Source of the DNA: Planctomycetaceae bacterium
GTDB lineage: Bacteria > Planctomycetota > Planctomycetia > Pirellulales > UBA1268
Length of the DNA stretch: 16,424 bases
Direction: 5' to 3'
NCBI GenBank assembly: GCA_003488325.1
Contig: DNLZ01000470.1
Span: 1 to 16,424, forward strand
Numbering within the stretch: position 1 is the stretch's first letter; every line of letters begins with the position of its first letter. The notes beneath the pieces are model-generated. The model saw nothing but the letters and a program-made list of their open reading frames with translations. It ran no database searches and was not told where the DNA came from. This document shows positions 5,586 to 13,321 of this stretch, piece after piece. The position numbers and the translations under genes are program-made.

Positions 5586-8500
5586 ATGCAATGGCTCGCC
5601 GAAACCTGCGTCCGCCGCCCGGTCTTCGCGCTCATGCTCACGACGGCCCTCGTCGTCGCGGGCCTCGTGGCCTATCCCCAGCTCGGCATCTCCCGTTTCC
5701 CCAAGCTCGACCTCCCGTCGGTGACGGTGTCGGTGGCGTATCCGGGCGCCGCGCCGGAGGAGGTGGAGAGCGAGGTCACGCAGATCATCGAGGACGCCGT
5801 GGCCACGGTGGCGGGGATCGAGGAGCTGCGCAGCCTTTCCATGGAGGGGCGGTCGCTCGTGATGATCACGTTCGGCCTCAACCGCCCGCTCGACGCGGCC
5901 GTGCAGGACGTGCGCGACGCGATCGGCGGTGTCGGGCCGCGGCTGCCGCCGGCTGCGGAGCCGCCGGTCGTGCGGCAGCAGGATCTCGACGCCTCGCCCG
6001 TGCTCACGCTGGTGCTCTCCGGTCCGCTCTCCACGCAGGAGCTCTACCTCCTCGCCGAGCGGTCGGTGAAGGAGGTGATCGAATCGGCCACCGGTGTCGG
6101 CAACGTGAGCATCCTCGGCGCCGCGCCGCGGGCCGTGCGGATCGACCTCGACGCGGATCGGCTGGCCGCCTACCGCATCTCGGTGCTCGAGGTGCGTGAC
6201 GCGCTCGTCCGGCAGAACGTGGAGATCCCGGGCGGCCGCGTCGACACCGGACCGCAGGAGCTCACGCTCCGCACGATGGGGCGTGTGCCCGAGGCACGTC
6301 GCTTCGCCGATCTGGTCGTGTCGAGCGCGACCGGCGGGGCCGTGCGGCTCGGTGACCTGGGCACCGTGGTCGATGGCACGAAGGAGGTGCGCCGGCTCGC
6401 ACGGCTGGACGGGGAGCCGGCCGTGGTGGTCTCGGTGGAACGTCAGAGCGACGCCAACACGGTCGAGACGATCCACGCGATCAAAAAGCGCCTCGCGCGG
6501 TCGCGTGAATTGCTCCCGCCCGAGGCCACCCTCGAGATCCTGCAGGACCAGTCGGTCTACATCGAGGCGGCGTTGCACGAGATCCAGGGGCACCTCGTCT
6601 CCGGCAGCCTGCTGGCGACCGTCGTCGTGCTCGTCTTCATGCGGTCGTGGCGCTCGACGCTGATCGCCGCGGTGGCGATCCCGGGCTCGATCATCGCGAC
6701 CTTCGCCTTCATGCGGTTCCTCGGCTTCACCCTCAACAACGTGACGATGCTGGCGCTCGTGCTCATGGTGGGCGTGGTCATCGACGACGCGATCGTCGTG
6801 CTCGAGAACGTCTACCGCTGCATCGAGGAGAAGGGCATGCCGCCCTTCGAGGCGGCCATCGAGGGCACGCGGGAGATCGGGCCCGCCGTGCTCGCGACGA
6901 CGCTCTCGCTCGTGATCGTGTTCCTGCCGGTGTCGTTTCTCAGCAGCGTCACCGGCCGCATGCTCTACGAGTTCGGCATCACCGCCACGGTCGCGATCCT
7001 CGTCTCGATGGTGATGAGCTTCACGCTCACGCCGATGATGTGCAGCCGGCTGCTGCGGCCGGGCAGGGCGGCCGCCGGTCAGGGCTCGCGCGGCGGACCC
7101 TACGCCCTGCTCGAACGTGGGTATCTCGCGACGCTCCGCTGGTCGCTCGACCACCGCTGGACCGTGGTGGCCGTCTCATGCGCCGTGATCGCGGCGAATG
7201 TCTGGCTGTTCGGGGTCGTCCAGCGGGACTACGTGCCGACCAACGTGGACGAGTCGGAATTCGAGGTGAGCCTGACCGCCAGCGCGGGCACGAGCCTGCA
7301 GGCGATGGACGGATTCGTGCGCCGGGCGGAGGAGCGGGTGCGCGCGATCCCGGGCGTCGAGTTCGTGCTGGCCACGGTCGGAGCGTCGACCGGCGACGTG
7401 AACCGCGGTTCGCTCTACGTCCGGCTCACCGACATCGACGAGCGGACCGTGAGCCTGCGGCGGCTGTGGGCGGGACTGCTGGCCGGTGATCCGGCGGCCG
7501 CGTGGCGGGGCAATTTCACCCAGCGCGAGAAGATGACGGAGGTCCGTGCCGCGCTCGCGGGGCTCCCCGGGGTGCGGTCCGCGATCCGCAACCTCACGTC
7601 GCTCCGGCAGGGACCCCCGGTCGACATCGACCTCTCGCTGACCGGGCCGAGCGTGGAGGTGCTCCTGCCGTTCGCCGAGCGGCTCGGTCGGCGCATGGAG
7701 CGGATTCCGGGTGTGGTGGACGTCGACATCACGCTCCGCACGGACAAGCCGCAGATGCTCGCCCGCCTCGACCGCGAGCGGATGGCCGACCTGGGGATCA
7801 CGGTTCAGGAGGTCGCCGACACGCTGCGGATCGCGGTCGGGGGGGACGACCGCGTGTCGCGGTATCGCGATCGGACCGATGGGGAGGTGTATGACGTCGA
7901 GCTGCGGCTCGTGGGCATCGACCGCGGCGACGTCGAATCGATCTCGCAGCTCTACCTCCGCGGACGACCCCAGCCGGGGAGCACCGTCGCGGCCGCGACC
8001 GCCGACGACCCGATGGGTGAACTCCCGGCGGCGGAGCCGCCCCGCACCTCGGCGGGTGCGACGCTCACGCGGATCGACAACGTCGTCGCCTTCGACGTGA
8101 TCGAGCAGGCCGGCCGTGTCGATCGGCTCGACCGGCAGCGGATGGTGGCGCTGCGGGCCAACATCGCCCCCGGCTACGCGCTCGGCGACCGCATCGTCGC
8201 CGCGCAGGATGCGGCCCGGGAAATCGGCCTGCCGCCCGGCGTGACGGCACGCGTGATGGGCCGCGGACGGGAGCTCGAGCGGACGCTCGGGGAGTTCCAG
8301 TGGACCTTCGTGCTGTCGATCGTGTTCATGTACATCGTGCTCGCCGCCCAGTACGAGCATCTCGTCCATCCCGTGACGATCCTCCTGTCGCTGCCGCTGG
8401 CCGTGCCCTTCGGCCTGGCGAGCCTGTGGGCCACGGGCGAGACCCTCAACCTCTACTCCGCGCTCGGCATCCTGGTGCTGTTCGGCGTGGTGAAGAAGGC

Positions 8501-8897
8501 CTCGATCCTCCAGGTGGATCACACGAAGGATCTCCAGGCCGCGGGCCTCCCGCAGCGGCAGGCGATCCTCGACGCCAACCGCGACCGGCTCCGACCGATC
8601 CTCATGACGACGATCTCGTTCGTGGCCGGCATGCTGCCGCTCCTGATCGCGACCGGTCCCGGGGCGGAGGAGCGGCGGTCGATCGCAGTGGTGGCGAGCG
8701 GCGGGCAGACCCTCTCGCTCCTGCTGACGCTCCTGGCCGTGCCGGTCATCTATTCGTTGCTCGACGACTTCGGCGGCTTTCTGCGTCGCGTGGCGGAGAG
8801 CCGCAGGCGATCCTGGCGCGGCGTGGAGCCGGGGGCGGCCCTCCTGATCGGAGAACCTTCTCCCGTAGCGCGCGCGGGTTCGGGGGCGTCGTCATGA
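5586..8897 (+). CDS. RND efflux permease, AcrB/HAE-type
   Basis: A 1103-residue inner-membrane, proton-driven exporter subunit. The twofold RND plan is complete: TM1 at about 14-30, a first porter loop (FPKLDLPSVTVSVAYPGAAP), TM2-6 at about 335-500, TM7 near 524-543, a second porter loop, and TM8-12 at about 905-1070. TM4 has VGVVIDDAIVVLENVYR, with Asp400-Asp401 equivalent to the AcrB proton-relay pair Asp407-Asp408. TM10 has FGVVKKASILQVDHTKD, with Lys971 matching AcrB Lys940. GRMLYEFGITATVAILVS and FTLTPMMCSRLL are typical of the family. The paired Asp-Asp and lack of the DFG..D..EN signature separate it from heavy-metal pumps. A low-complexity stretch at about 796-824 interrupts the second porter region. 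It forms an operon with the adaptor upstream; the stop TGA overlaps the next ATG as ATGA. No outer-membrane channel gene accompanies it. Drugs, lipids or secondary metabolites are possible substrates; the sequence does not decide. Confidence 0.95.
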   Translation: MQWLAETCVRRPVFALMLTTALVVAGLVAYPQLGISRFPKLDLPSVTVSVAYPGAAPEEVESEVTQIIEDAVATVAGIEELRSLSMEGRSLVMITFGLNRPLDAAVQDVRDAIGGVGPRLPPAAEPPVVRQQDLDASPVLTLVLSGPLSTQELYLLAERSVKEVIESATGVGNVSILGAAPRAVRIDLDADRLAAYRISVLEVRDALVRQNVEIPGGRVDTGPQELTLRTMGRVPEARRFADLVVSSATGGAVRLGDLGTVVDGTKEVRRLARLDGEPAVVVSVERQSDANTVETIHAIKKRLARSRELLPPEATLEILQDQSVYIEAALHEIQGHLVSGSLLATVVVLVFMRSWRSTLIAAVAIPGSIIATFAFMRFLGFTLNNVTMLALVLMVGVVIDDAIVVLENVYRCIEEKGMPPFEAAIEGTREIGPAVLATTLSLVIVFLPVSFLSSVTGRMLYEFGITATVAILVSMVMSFTLTPMMCSRLLRPGRAAAGQGSRGGPYALLERGYLATLRWSLDHRWTVVAVSCAVIAANVWLFGVVQRDYVPTNVDESEFEVSLTASAGTSLQAMDGFVRRAEERVRAIPGVEFVLATVGASTGDVNRGSLYVRLTDIDERTVSLRRLWAGLLAGDPAAAWRGNFTQREKMTEVRAALAGLPGVRSAIRNLTSLRQGPPVDIDLSLTGPSVEVLLPFAERLGRRMERIPGVVDVDITLRTDKPQMLARLDRERMADLGITVQEVADTLRIAVGGDDRVSRYRDRTDGEVYDVELRLVGIDRGDVESISQLYLRGRPQPGSTVAAATADDPMGELPAAEPPRTSAGATLTRIDNVVAFDVIEQAGRVDRLDRQRMVALRANIAPGYALGDRIVAAQDAAREIGLPPGVTARVMGRGRELERTLGEFQWTFVLSIVFMYIVLAAQYEHLVHPVTILLSLPLAVPFGLASLWATGETLNLYSALGILVLFGVVKKASILQVDHTKDLQAAGLPQRQAILDANRDRLRPILMTTISFVAGMLPLLIATGPGAEERRSIAVVASGGQTLSLLLTLLAVPVIYSLLDDFGGFLRRVAESRRRSWRGVEPGAALLIGEPSPVARAGSGASS

Positions 8898-11800
8898 GTG
8901 GCATCCGGTCGCATGGGCGCGGTGGGCTGGTCACGGTGCTGTGCGTCGTGGCGATCGTCGGCTGCCCATGCGTCGCCGCCGTCACGTGGATGCGCGTCGC
9001 GGTGGCCGCGCCGCCCGAGGCGCAGGAGGTCGCTGTCCCGGAGATCTGGAAGAAGCCGCCTGCCGGCGCGGGTGGATTCGTGTGGTACCGGAGCGTCGTG
9101 CAGGTTCCGGAGAGGTGGCGGGGCCGGGAGGTCACGTTCTTTCTCGAGCCGGTCGACGACGCGCGGGAGATCGTCATCAACGGCCATTCGGTCGGCATCT
9201 CAGGCAGTTTCCCGCCGAGGTTTCGCAGCGGCCTCGGTGGATCCGACCGGCACCGGATCGACCCGACGGTGCTGCGCTGGGGCGCGGCCAACGTCGTGGC
9301 GATACGCGTCCACGCACGGGACGGTCGCAGCGGCTTCAACGTGGCTCCGCCGGCGATCCTGGCCGGGGACGAGGGGATCGTGCTCGCCGGCACATGGCTG
9401 TCGCTGCCGGCGGACGATCCCGACTGGGGACGGCAGGCCGACGCCGCCGCGCTTCCCCCCGGACCCGCCGCATTCGCGAAGGTCGAGCCGACGGCCGACA
9501 TCGAACGGACGCTGCGCCGCCTGCCTGGGGAGGAGGGCCCGCTGGCGGTGGCCGAGTCGCTCGCGCGGTTCGACGTGCCGGACGACCTCGCCATCGACGC
9601 GGTGCTCTCCGAGCCGGAGATCGGGCAGCCCCTCTTCCTCGACTTCGACGAGCGGGGCCGGCTCTGGGTGATGAACTACCGCCAGTATCCGCATCCCGCC
9701 GGTCTCACCGCCGTGAGTCGGGATACGTTTCTGCGGACCGTGTATGACCGCACGCCGGAGCCGCCGCCGGGGCACGTGCCGGGCCGGGATCGCATCACGT
9801 TCCACGAGGACACCGACGGTGACGGCGTGTACGACCGTCACGGCACGTTCATCGACGGGCTGTCGATCGCGTCGTCGTTCGCCCGCGGACGTGGCGGCGT
9901 GTTCGTCCTCAACCCGCCCTACCTCCTCTTCTATGCCGATCGTGACGGGGACGACGTGCCCGACGGCGATCCGGAGGTCCTGCTCGAGGGATTCGGCATC
10001 GAGGATACGCACTCCGTCGCCAGCCATCTGCGTTGGGGGCCGGACGGCTGGCTCTACGGCGCGCAGGGCAGCACCGTCTCGGGGGCGATCCGTCGCTTCG
10101 GCAGTGACGAACCGCCGATCCACTCGATGGGCCAGCTCGTCTGGCGCTACCATCCCGAGACGCGACGCTACGAGGTCTTCGCGGAGGGCGGAGGCAACAC
10201 CTTCGGGCTCGAGATCGACGCCAAGGGGCGGATCTTTTCCGGACACAATGGGGGAGACACCCGCGGCTTCCACTACGTCCAGGGTGGCTATTCCCGCAAG
10301 GGGTTCGGCAAGCACGGGGACCTGTCGAACCCGTTCACCTTCGGCTTCTTCGAGCACATCGAGCACGCGCCGGTCGCCCGCTTCACGCATACCTTCGTGA
10401 TCGACGAGGCGGGTGCCCTGCCGCCGCGGCACGCCGGACGCCTCTTCGCCGTCGCGCCGCTGCAGAGCCACGTGGTCGCCGCCGACATCCGGCCGCGCGG
10501 TGCGACGTTCCGCACCGCGGACGTGGGCTTCATCCTCGAAAGCCGCGACCCCTGGTTCCGTCCCGTCGAGATCAAGAGCGGACCGGACGGGGCGATCTAC
10601 GTCGCCGACTTCCACGAGCAGCGGATCGATCACGCGAGCCACCATCAGGGACGCGTCACGCCCGACACGGGCCGCGTCTGGCGGCTGCGGGGCGTCGACG
10701 CTCCGAGGCCGGAGCGGTTCGACTACCGCTCGATGTCGGGCACGGCGCTCGTGGGCCTGCTCGAGCACGGGAACCGCTGGCATCGCCAGACGGCGCTGCG
10801 TCTCCTTGCGGACCGGCGCGATCGATCGGTGCTGCCGCTGCTGCGGACGATGCTCGACGAGCACACGGGGCAGACCTCGCTCGAGGCCCTCTGGGCGATC
10901 CACCTCTGCGGCGGTTTCGACGAGTCGCTCGCGTTGCACGCGCTCGATCATGCCGATGCCCACGTGCGCCTCTGGAGCGTGCGGCTCCTGGCCGACGGGG
11001 CCAGCGTGTCCGACGCGGTGGCCGCGCGCCTGCGCACGCTCGCCACGACGGAGCCCGACGTCGAGACGCGGGTCCAGCTCGCCGCCTCCGCACGGCGGCT
11101 GCCCGCGGCGCAAGGCCTGCCGATCGTGGCGGCGCTCGCCGCGCATGCCGGCGATCTCGTCGACCCGTTTCAGCCGCTCATGCTCTGGTGGGCCGTCGAG
11201 GCCCAATGCGAGCGGGACCCCGACGCGGTGCTGGCATGGTTCGCCGACGCCTCCCTGAGGGCCGCCCCGCTGGTGCGGGAGCACCTTCTCGAGCGGCTCA
11301 TGCGCCGCTTCGCGCAGGCGGGCGGACGGCACAATCTGCTCACCTGCGCCCGGCTCTTCGACCTGGCTCCGGAGCCCGAGTCGGCGGCGCGGCTGATGAA
11401 GGGCTTCGAGGAGGCCTTCGCGGGCCGGATGGTGGCGACGATGCCCGACGAACTGGCCGGGGCGCTGGCACGGGCCGGCGGCGGATCGCTCGCCCTGCGG
11501 GTGCGCCGCGGGGACCGTGAGGCGATCGACGAGGCCCTTCGTGTCGTCGGCGACACGACACGCCCGGCGCGCGAACGCGTGGCCTTGATCGAGATTCTCG
11601 GCGAGACCCGGATCCCCGCGAGCGCGGGCGTGCTGACGGGCGTGCTCGAGACGGCGGCGGAGCCCGAGGTGCGTGCGGCCGCCCTCGGGGCCCTCGGCGG
11701 CTTCGACGATCCGCGCATCGCCACCGCGATCATCGGCCTCCACGACCGGCTGCCGGCCGACACCCGGCTGGTGGCCCAGTCGGTGCTCGCGAGCCGGCGC

Positions 11801-12424
11801 GTGTGGACGGAGGCGTGGCTGACGGCGATCGAGGCGGGTGCGGTCGATCCTGCCGGCGTGCCCGCGGACGTGGTCCAGCGCATGCTGCTCGTGGACGACG
11901 AGCCGCTCCGCAGGCGGATCGAGGCGATCTGGACCGAGGCCCTGTCGAGCGACGCCGGGCGGCTGCGGGGCGAGGTGGAGCGGCTCGTCGGCGTGCTCGG
12001 GGAAGCGGCCGGCAATCCCGTGGCCGGACGAAGCCTCTTTCGCGAGCACTGTGGCAAGTGCCACGTGCTCTTTTCCGAAGGGGGAGAGATCGGCCCCAGC
12101 CTCACTTCCTACCAGCGCGACGACGTGCGGCGCATGCTCTTGAACGTCGTCAATCCGAGCCTGGAGATCCGCGAGGGCTACGAGAACGTGGTGGTGGTCA
12201 CGGGTGATGGTCGGAGCGTGAACGGCTTCGTCGCCGATCAGGACAACCAGGTGGTCGTCATCAAGGGCGCCGACGGCCGCCTCGTGACGATTCCCCGGGA
12301 CGAGATCGAGGAGATGCAGGCGATTCCCCGGTCGATCATGCCGGAAAAGCTGCTCGACGCCCTCGATGACGAGCGGATTCGCGACCTCTTCGCCTACCTG
12401 CGTGCGACCCAGCCGCTGCCCTGA
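8894..12424 (+). CDS. Secreted PVC-type CxxCH heme-binding protein with jelly-roll, propeller and HEAT repeats
   Basis: A 1176-residue exported protein of the planctomycete/verrucomicrobial 'membrane-bound dehydrogenase' type (TIGR02604 N-terminal and TIGR02603 C-terminal families, recognised by motif). A signal peptide or anchor covers residues 1-39, with a hydrophobic core and AVAA at its end. Residues 45-170 resemble a sugar-hydrolase jelly-roll (FVWYRSVVQVPERWRGREV, EIVINGHSVG). Residues 215-600 form a propeller with calcium-binding-like loops DTDGDGVYD (306-314) and YADRDGDDVPDGD (about 346-358), RWGPDGWLYGAQGS, and closing SGPDGAIYVADFHEQRIDH. Residues about 610-1025 are helical HEAT-like repeats. 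The heme site CGKCH is at 1053-1057 in GRSLFREHCGKCHVLF, followed by the family tail (NPSLEIREGYENV, IPRDEIEEM, SIMPEKLLDAL), where the Met may be the distal ligand. The family is thought to act in periplasmic carbohydrate oxidation; the reaction is unproven. The start overlaps the permease stop (ATGA), implying translational coupling with the pump, an unexpected partner. Confidence 0.88.
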   Translation: MSGIRSHGRGGLVTVLCVVAIVGCPCVAAVTWMRVAVAAPPEAQEVAVPEIWKKPPAGAGGFVWYRSVVQVPERWRGREVTFFLEPVDDAREIVINGHSVGISGSFPPRFRSGLGGSDRHRIDPTVLRWGAANVVAIRVHARDGRSGFNVAPPAILAGDEGIVLAGTWLSLPADDPDWGRQADAAALPPGPAAFAKVEPTADIERTLRRLPGEEGPLAVAESLARFDVPDDLAIDAVLSEPEIGQPLFLDFDERGRLWVMNYRQYPHPAGLTAVSRDTFLRTVYDRTPEPPPGHVPGRDRITFHEDTDGDGVYDRHGTFIDGLSIASSFARGRGGVFVLNPPYLLFYADRDGDDVPDGDPEVLLEGFGIEDTHSVASHLRWGPDGWLYGAQGSTVSGAIRRFGSDEPPIHSMGQLVWRYHPETRRYEVFAEGGGNTFGLEIDAKGRIFSGHNGGDTRGFHYVQGGYSRKGFGKHGDLSNPFTFGFFEHIEHAPVARFTHTFVIDEAGALPPRHAGRLFAVAPLQSHVVAADIRPRGATFRTADVGFILESRDPWFRPVEIKSGPDGAIYVADFHEQRIDHASHHQGRVTPDTGRVWRLRGVDAPRPERFDYRSMSGTALVGLLEHGNRWHRQTALRLLADRRDRSVLPLLRTMLDEHTGQTSLEALWAIHLCGGFDESLALHALDHADAHVRLWSVRLLADGASVSDAVAARLRTLATTEPDVETRVQLAASARRLPAAQGLPIVAALAAHAGDLVDPFQPLMLWWAVEAQCERDPDAVLAWFADASLRAAPLVREHLLERLMRRFAQAGGRHNLLTCARLFDLAPEPESAARLMKGFEEAFAGRMVATMPDELAGALARAGGGSLALRVRRGDREAIDEALRVVGDTTRPARERVALIEILGETRIPASAGVLTGVLETAAEPEVRAAALGALGGFDDPRIATAIIGLHDRLPADTRLVAQSVLASRRVWTEAWLTAIEAGAVDPAGVPADVVQRMLLVDDEPLRRRIEAIWTEALSSDAGRLRGEVERLVGVLGEAAGNPVAGRSLFREHCGKCHVLFSEGGEIGPSLTSYQRDDVRRMLLNVVNPSLEIREGYENVVVVTGDGRSVNGFVADQDNQVVVIKGADGRLVTIPRDEIEEMQAIPRSIMPEKLLDALDDERIRDLFAYLRATQPLP

Positions 12425-12458
12425 GACGGCCGCAGCCACTCCCGCAGCCGCGCCGTGA

Positions 12459-12487
12459 TGGACGCCCTCGCGGTGCGGCACTACGAT
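12459..12487 (+). promoter_or_regulatory. Candidate promoter giving a leaderless methyltransferase mRNA
   Basis: TGGACG (12459-12464; 4 of 6 to TTGACA) and TACGAT (12482-12487; 4 of 6 to TATAAT) are separated by 17 nt. The -10 element ends 8 nt before ATG 12496, so transcription would start at or within a base or two of the start codon. The sequence between is pyrimidine-rich with no Shine-Dalgarno, which fits a leaderless transcript. Confidence 0.45.
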
Positions 12488-12495
12488 CCCCCGCC

Positions 12496-13281
12496 ATGCG
12501 TGAGGCTCCCGACCGCAACCACTTCTACGGCGACGCCGTCGTCTACGACATCCTGCACGCCCCCGGCACCGCCGCGGAGGCGCGCCGGCTCGTGGGCCTC
12601 GCCGCCGCATGCGCGCGACGCGCTGGCCCGTTCACGTTCCTGGAGCCTGCCTGTGGCACCGCACGTCATCTCCGCTGGCTCGCCCGGCATCACCACCGCG
12701 CGATCGGCTTCGATCTCGCCCCGCACATGATCGACGACGCCCGTGCTCGGGCGGAGCGTGCGGGGGTCGACGATCGGGTGACGCTGTTCGTGGCCGACAT
12801 GACCGACTTCGCCCCCCGCGTCCGCCGTCGAGCCGACCTCGCGTTCAACCTCGTCAACACGATCCGGCACCTGCCCGACGACGCGGCGATGCTCGCGCAT
12901 TTCGCGCAGGTCGCGTCGTGTCTCCGGCGAAGGGGCGTGTACGTCGTGGGCCTTTCCATCACGGAGTACGGGGCCGAGCGGCCCACGCGGGACGTCTGGA
13001 CCGCGGCCCGCGGACGGTGCCACGTCGAGCAGACGGCCCACTACCGCCCCCCGGAGCCGTCCGACCGCAAGGAGACGGTGCGGTCCCGCATCCGGGTCCG
13101 GACGCCGGCGGGCTGTGAGCGACGCGAGTGCGTCTTCACCCTGCGCACCTACTCGGCCGACGAACTGCTCGCGCTCATCGACCGGTCGCCCCTGCGGCTC
13201 GAGCGCGTGCTCGATGCCGAGTGGCGGACGCGCGACCTGCCTGCGGCCGACTACTGCCACCTGCTCCTGCGTCCGCGGTGA
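12496..13281 (+). CDS. Class I SAM-dependent methyltransferase
   Basis: A 261-residue cytoplasmic Rossmann-fold methyltransferase. Motif I, the SAM-binding loop, is FLEPACGTARHL (48-59). Motif II ends in the ribose-binding acid, GFDLAPHMI with Asp73. Motif III is FVADMTDF (98-105), and the motif IV region is FNLVNTIRHLPDD (117-129). The N-terminal YDILHAP and C-terminal YSADELLALI plus LERVLDAEWR are common in uncharacterised small-molecule methyltransferases of this class. The acceptor cannot be predicted. The gene starts 71 nt after the heme-protein stop with no Shine-Dalgarno but a good candidate promoter immediately upstream, so it is probably transcribed on its own, possibly also by read-through of the efflux operon. 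It converges on the metal-pump gene with 31 nt between the two stops. The family is secure; the biological role is unknown. Confidence 0.87.
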   Translation: MREAPDRNHFYGDAVVYDILHAPGTAAEARRLVGLAAACARRAGPFTFLEPACGTARHLRWLARHHHRAIGFDLAPHMIDDARARAERAGVDDRVTLFVADMTDFAPRVRRRADLAFNLVNTIRHLPDDAAMLAHFAQVASCLRRRGVYVVGLSITEYGAERPTRDVWTAARGRCHVEQTAHYRPPEPSDRKETVRSRIRVRTPAGCERRECVFTLRTYSADELLALIDRSPLRLERVLDAEWRTRDLPAADYCHLLLRPR

Positions 13282-13301
13282 GGACGCGAGCGCATGCCCC
13301 C

Positions 13302-13321
13302 CGCCGACCCTCTCAGTCGGG
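13302..13321. terminator. Small hairpin between convergent genes
   Basis: CCGAC (13304-13308) pairs with GTCGG (13316-13320) around a 7-nt loop; an extra C13302-G13321 pair forms if G13303 bulges out. It lies between the methyltransferase and pump stops and overlaps the pump stop codon. There is no T-run on either strand. It could be a compact bidirectional stop signal or a chance stem. Confidence 0.25.

Noticed and set aside
8300..8893. Long 5' extension of the heme-protein frame inside the permease gene
   Set aside because: That part is out of frame with the permease C-terminus and has an arginine-rich nonsense translation. The ATG at 8894 starts a proper signal peptide.
9200..12610. Long minus-strand open frame opposite the heme protein
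   Set aside because: It is antisense to a clear multi-domain protein, its composition is His/Arg/Glu-rich, and it shows no family motifs.
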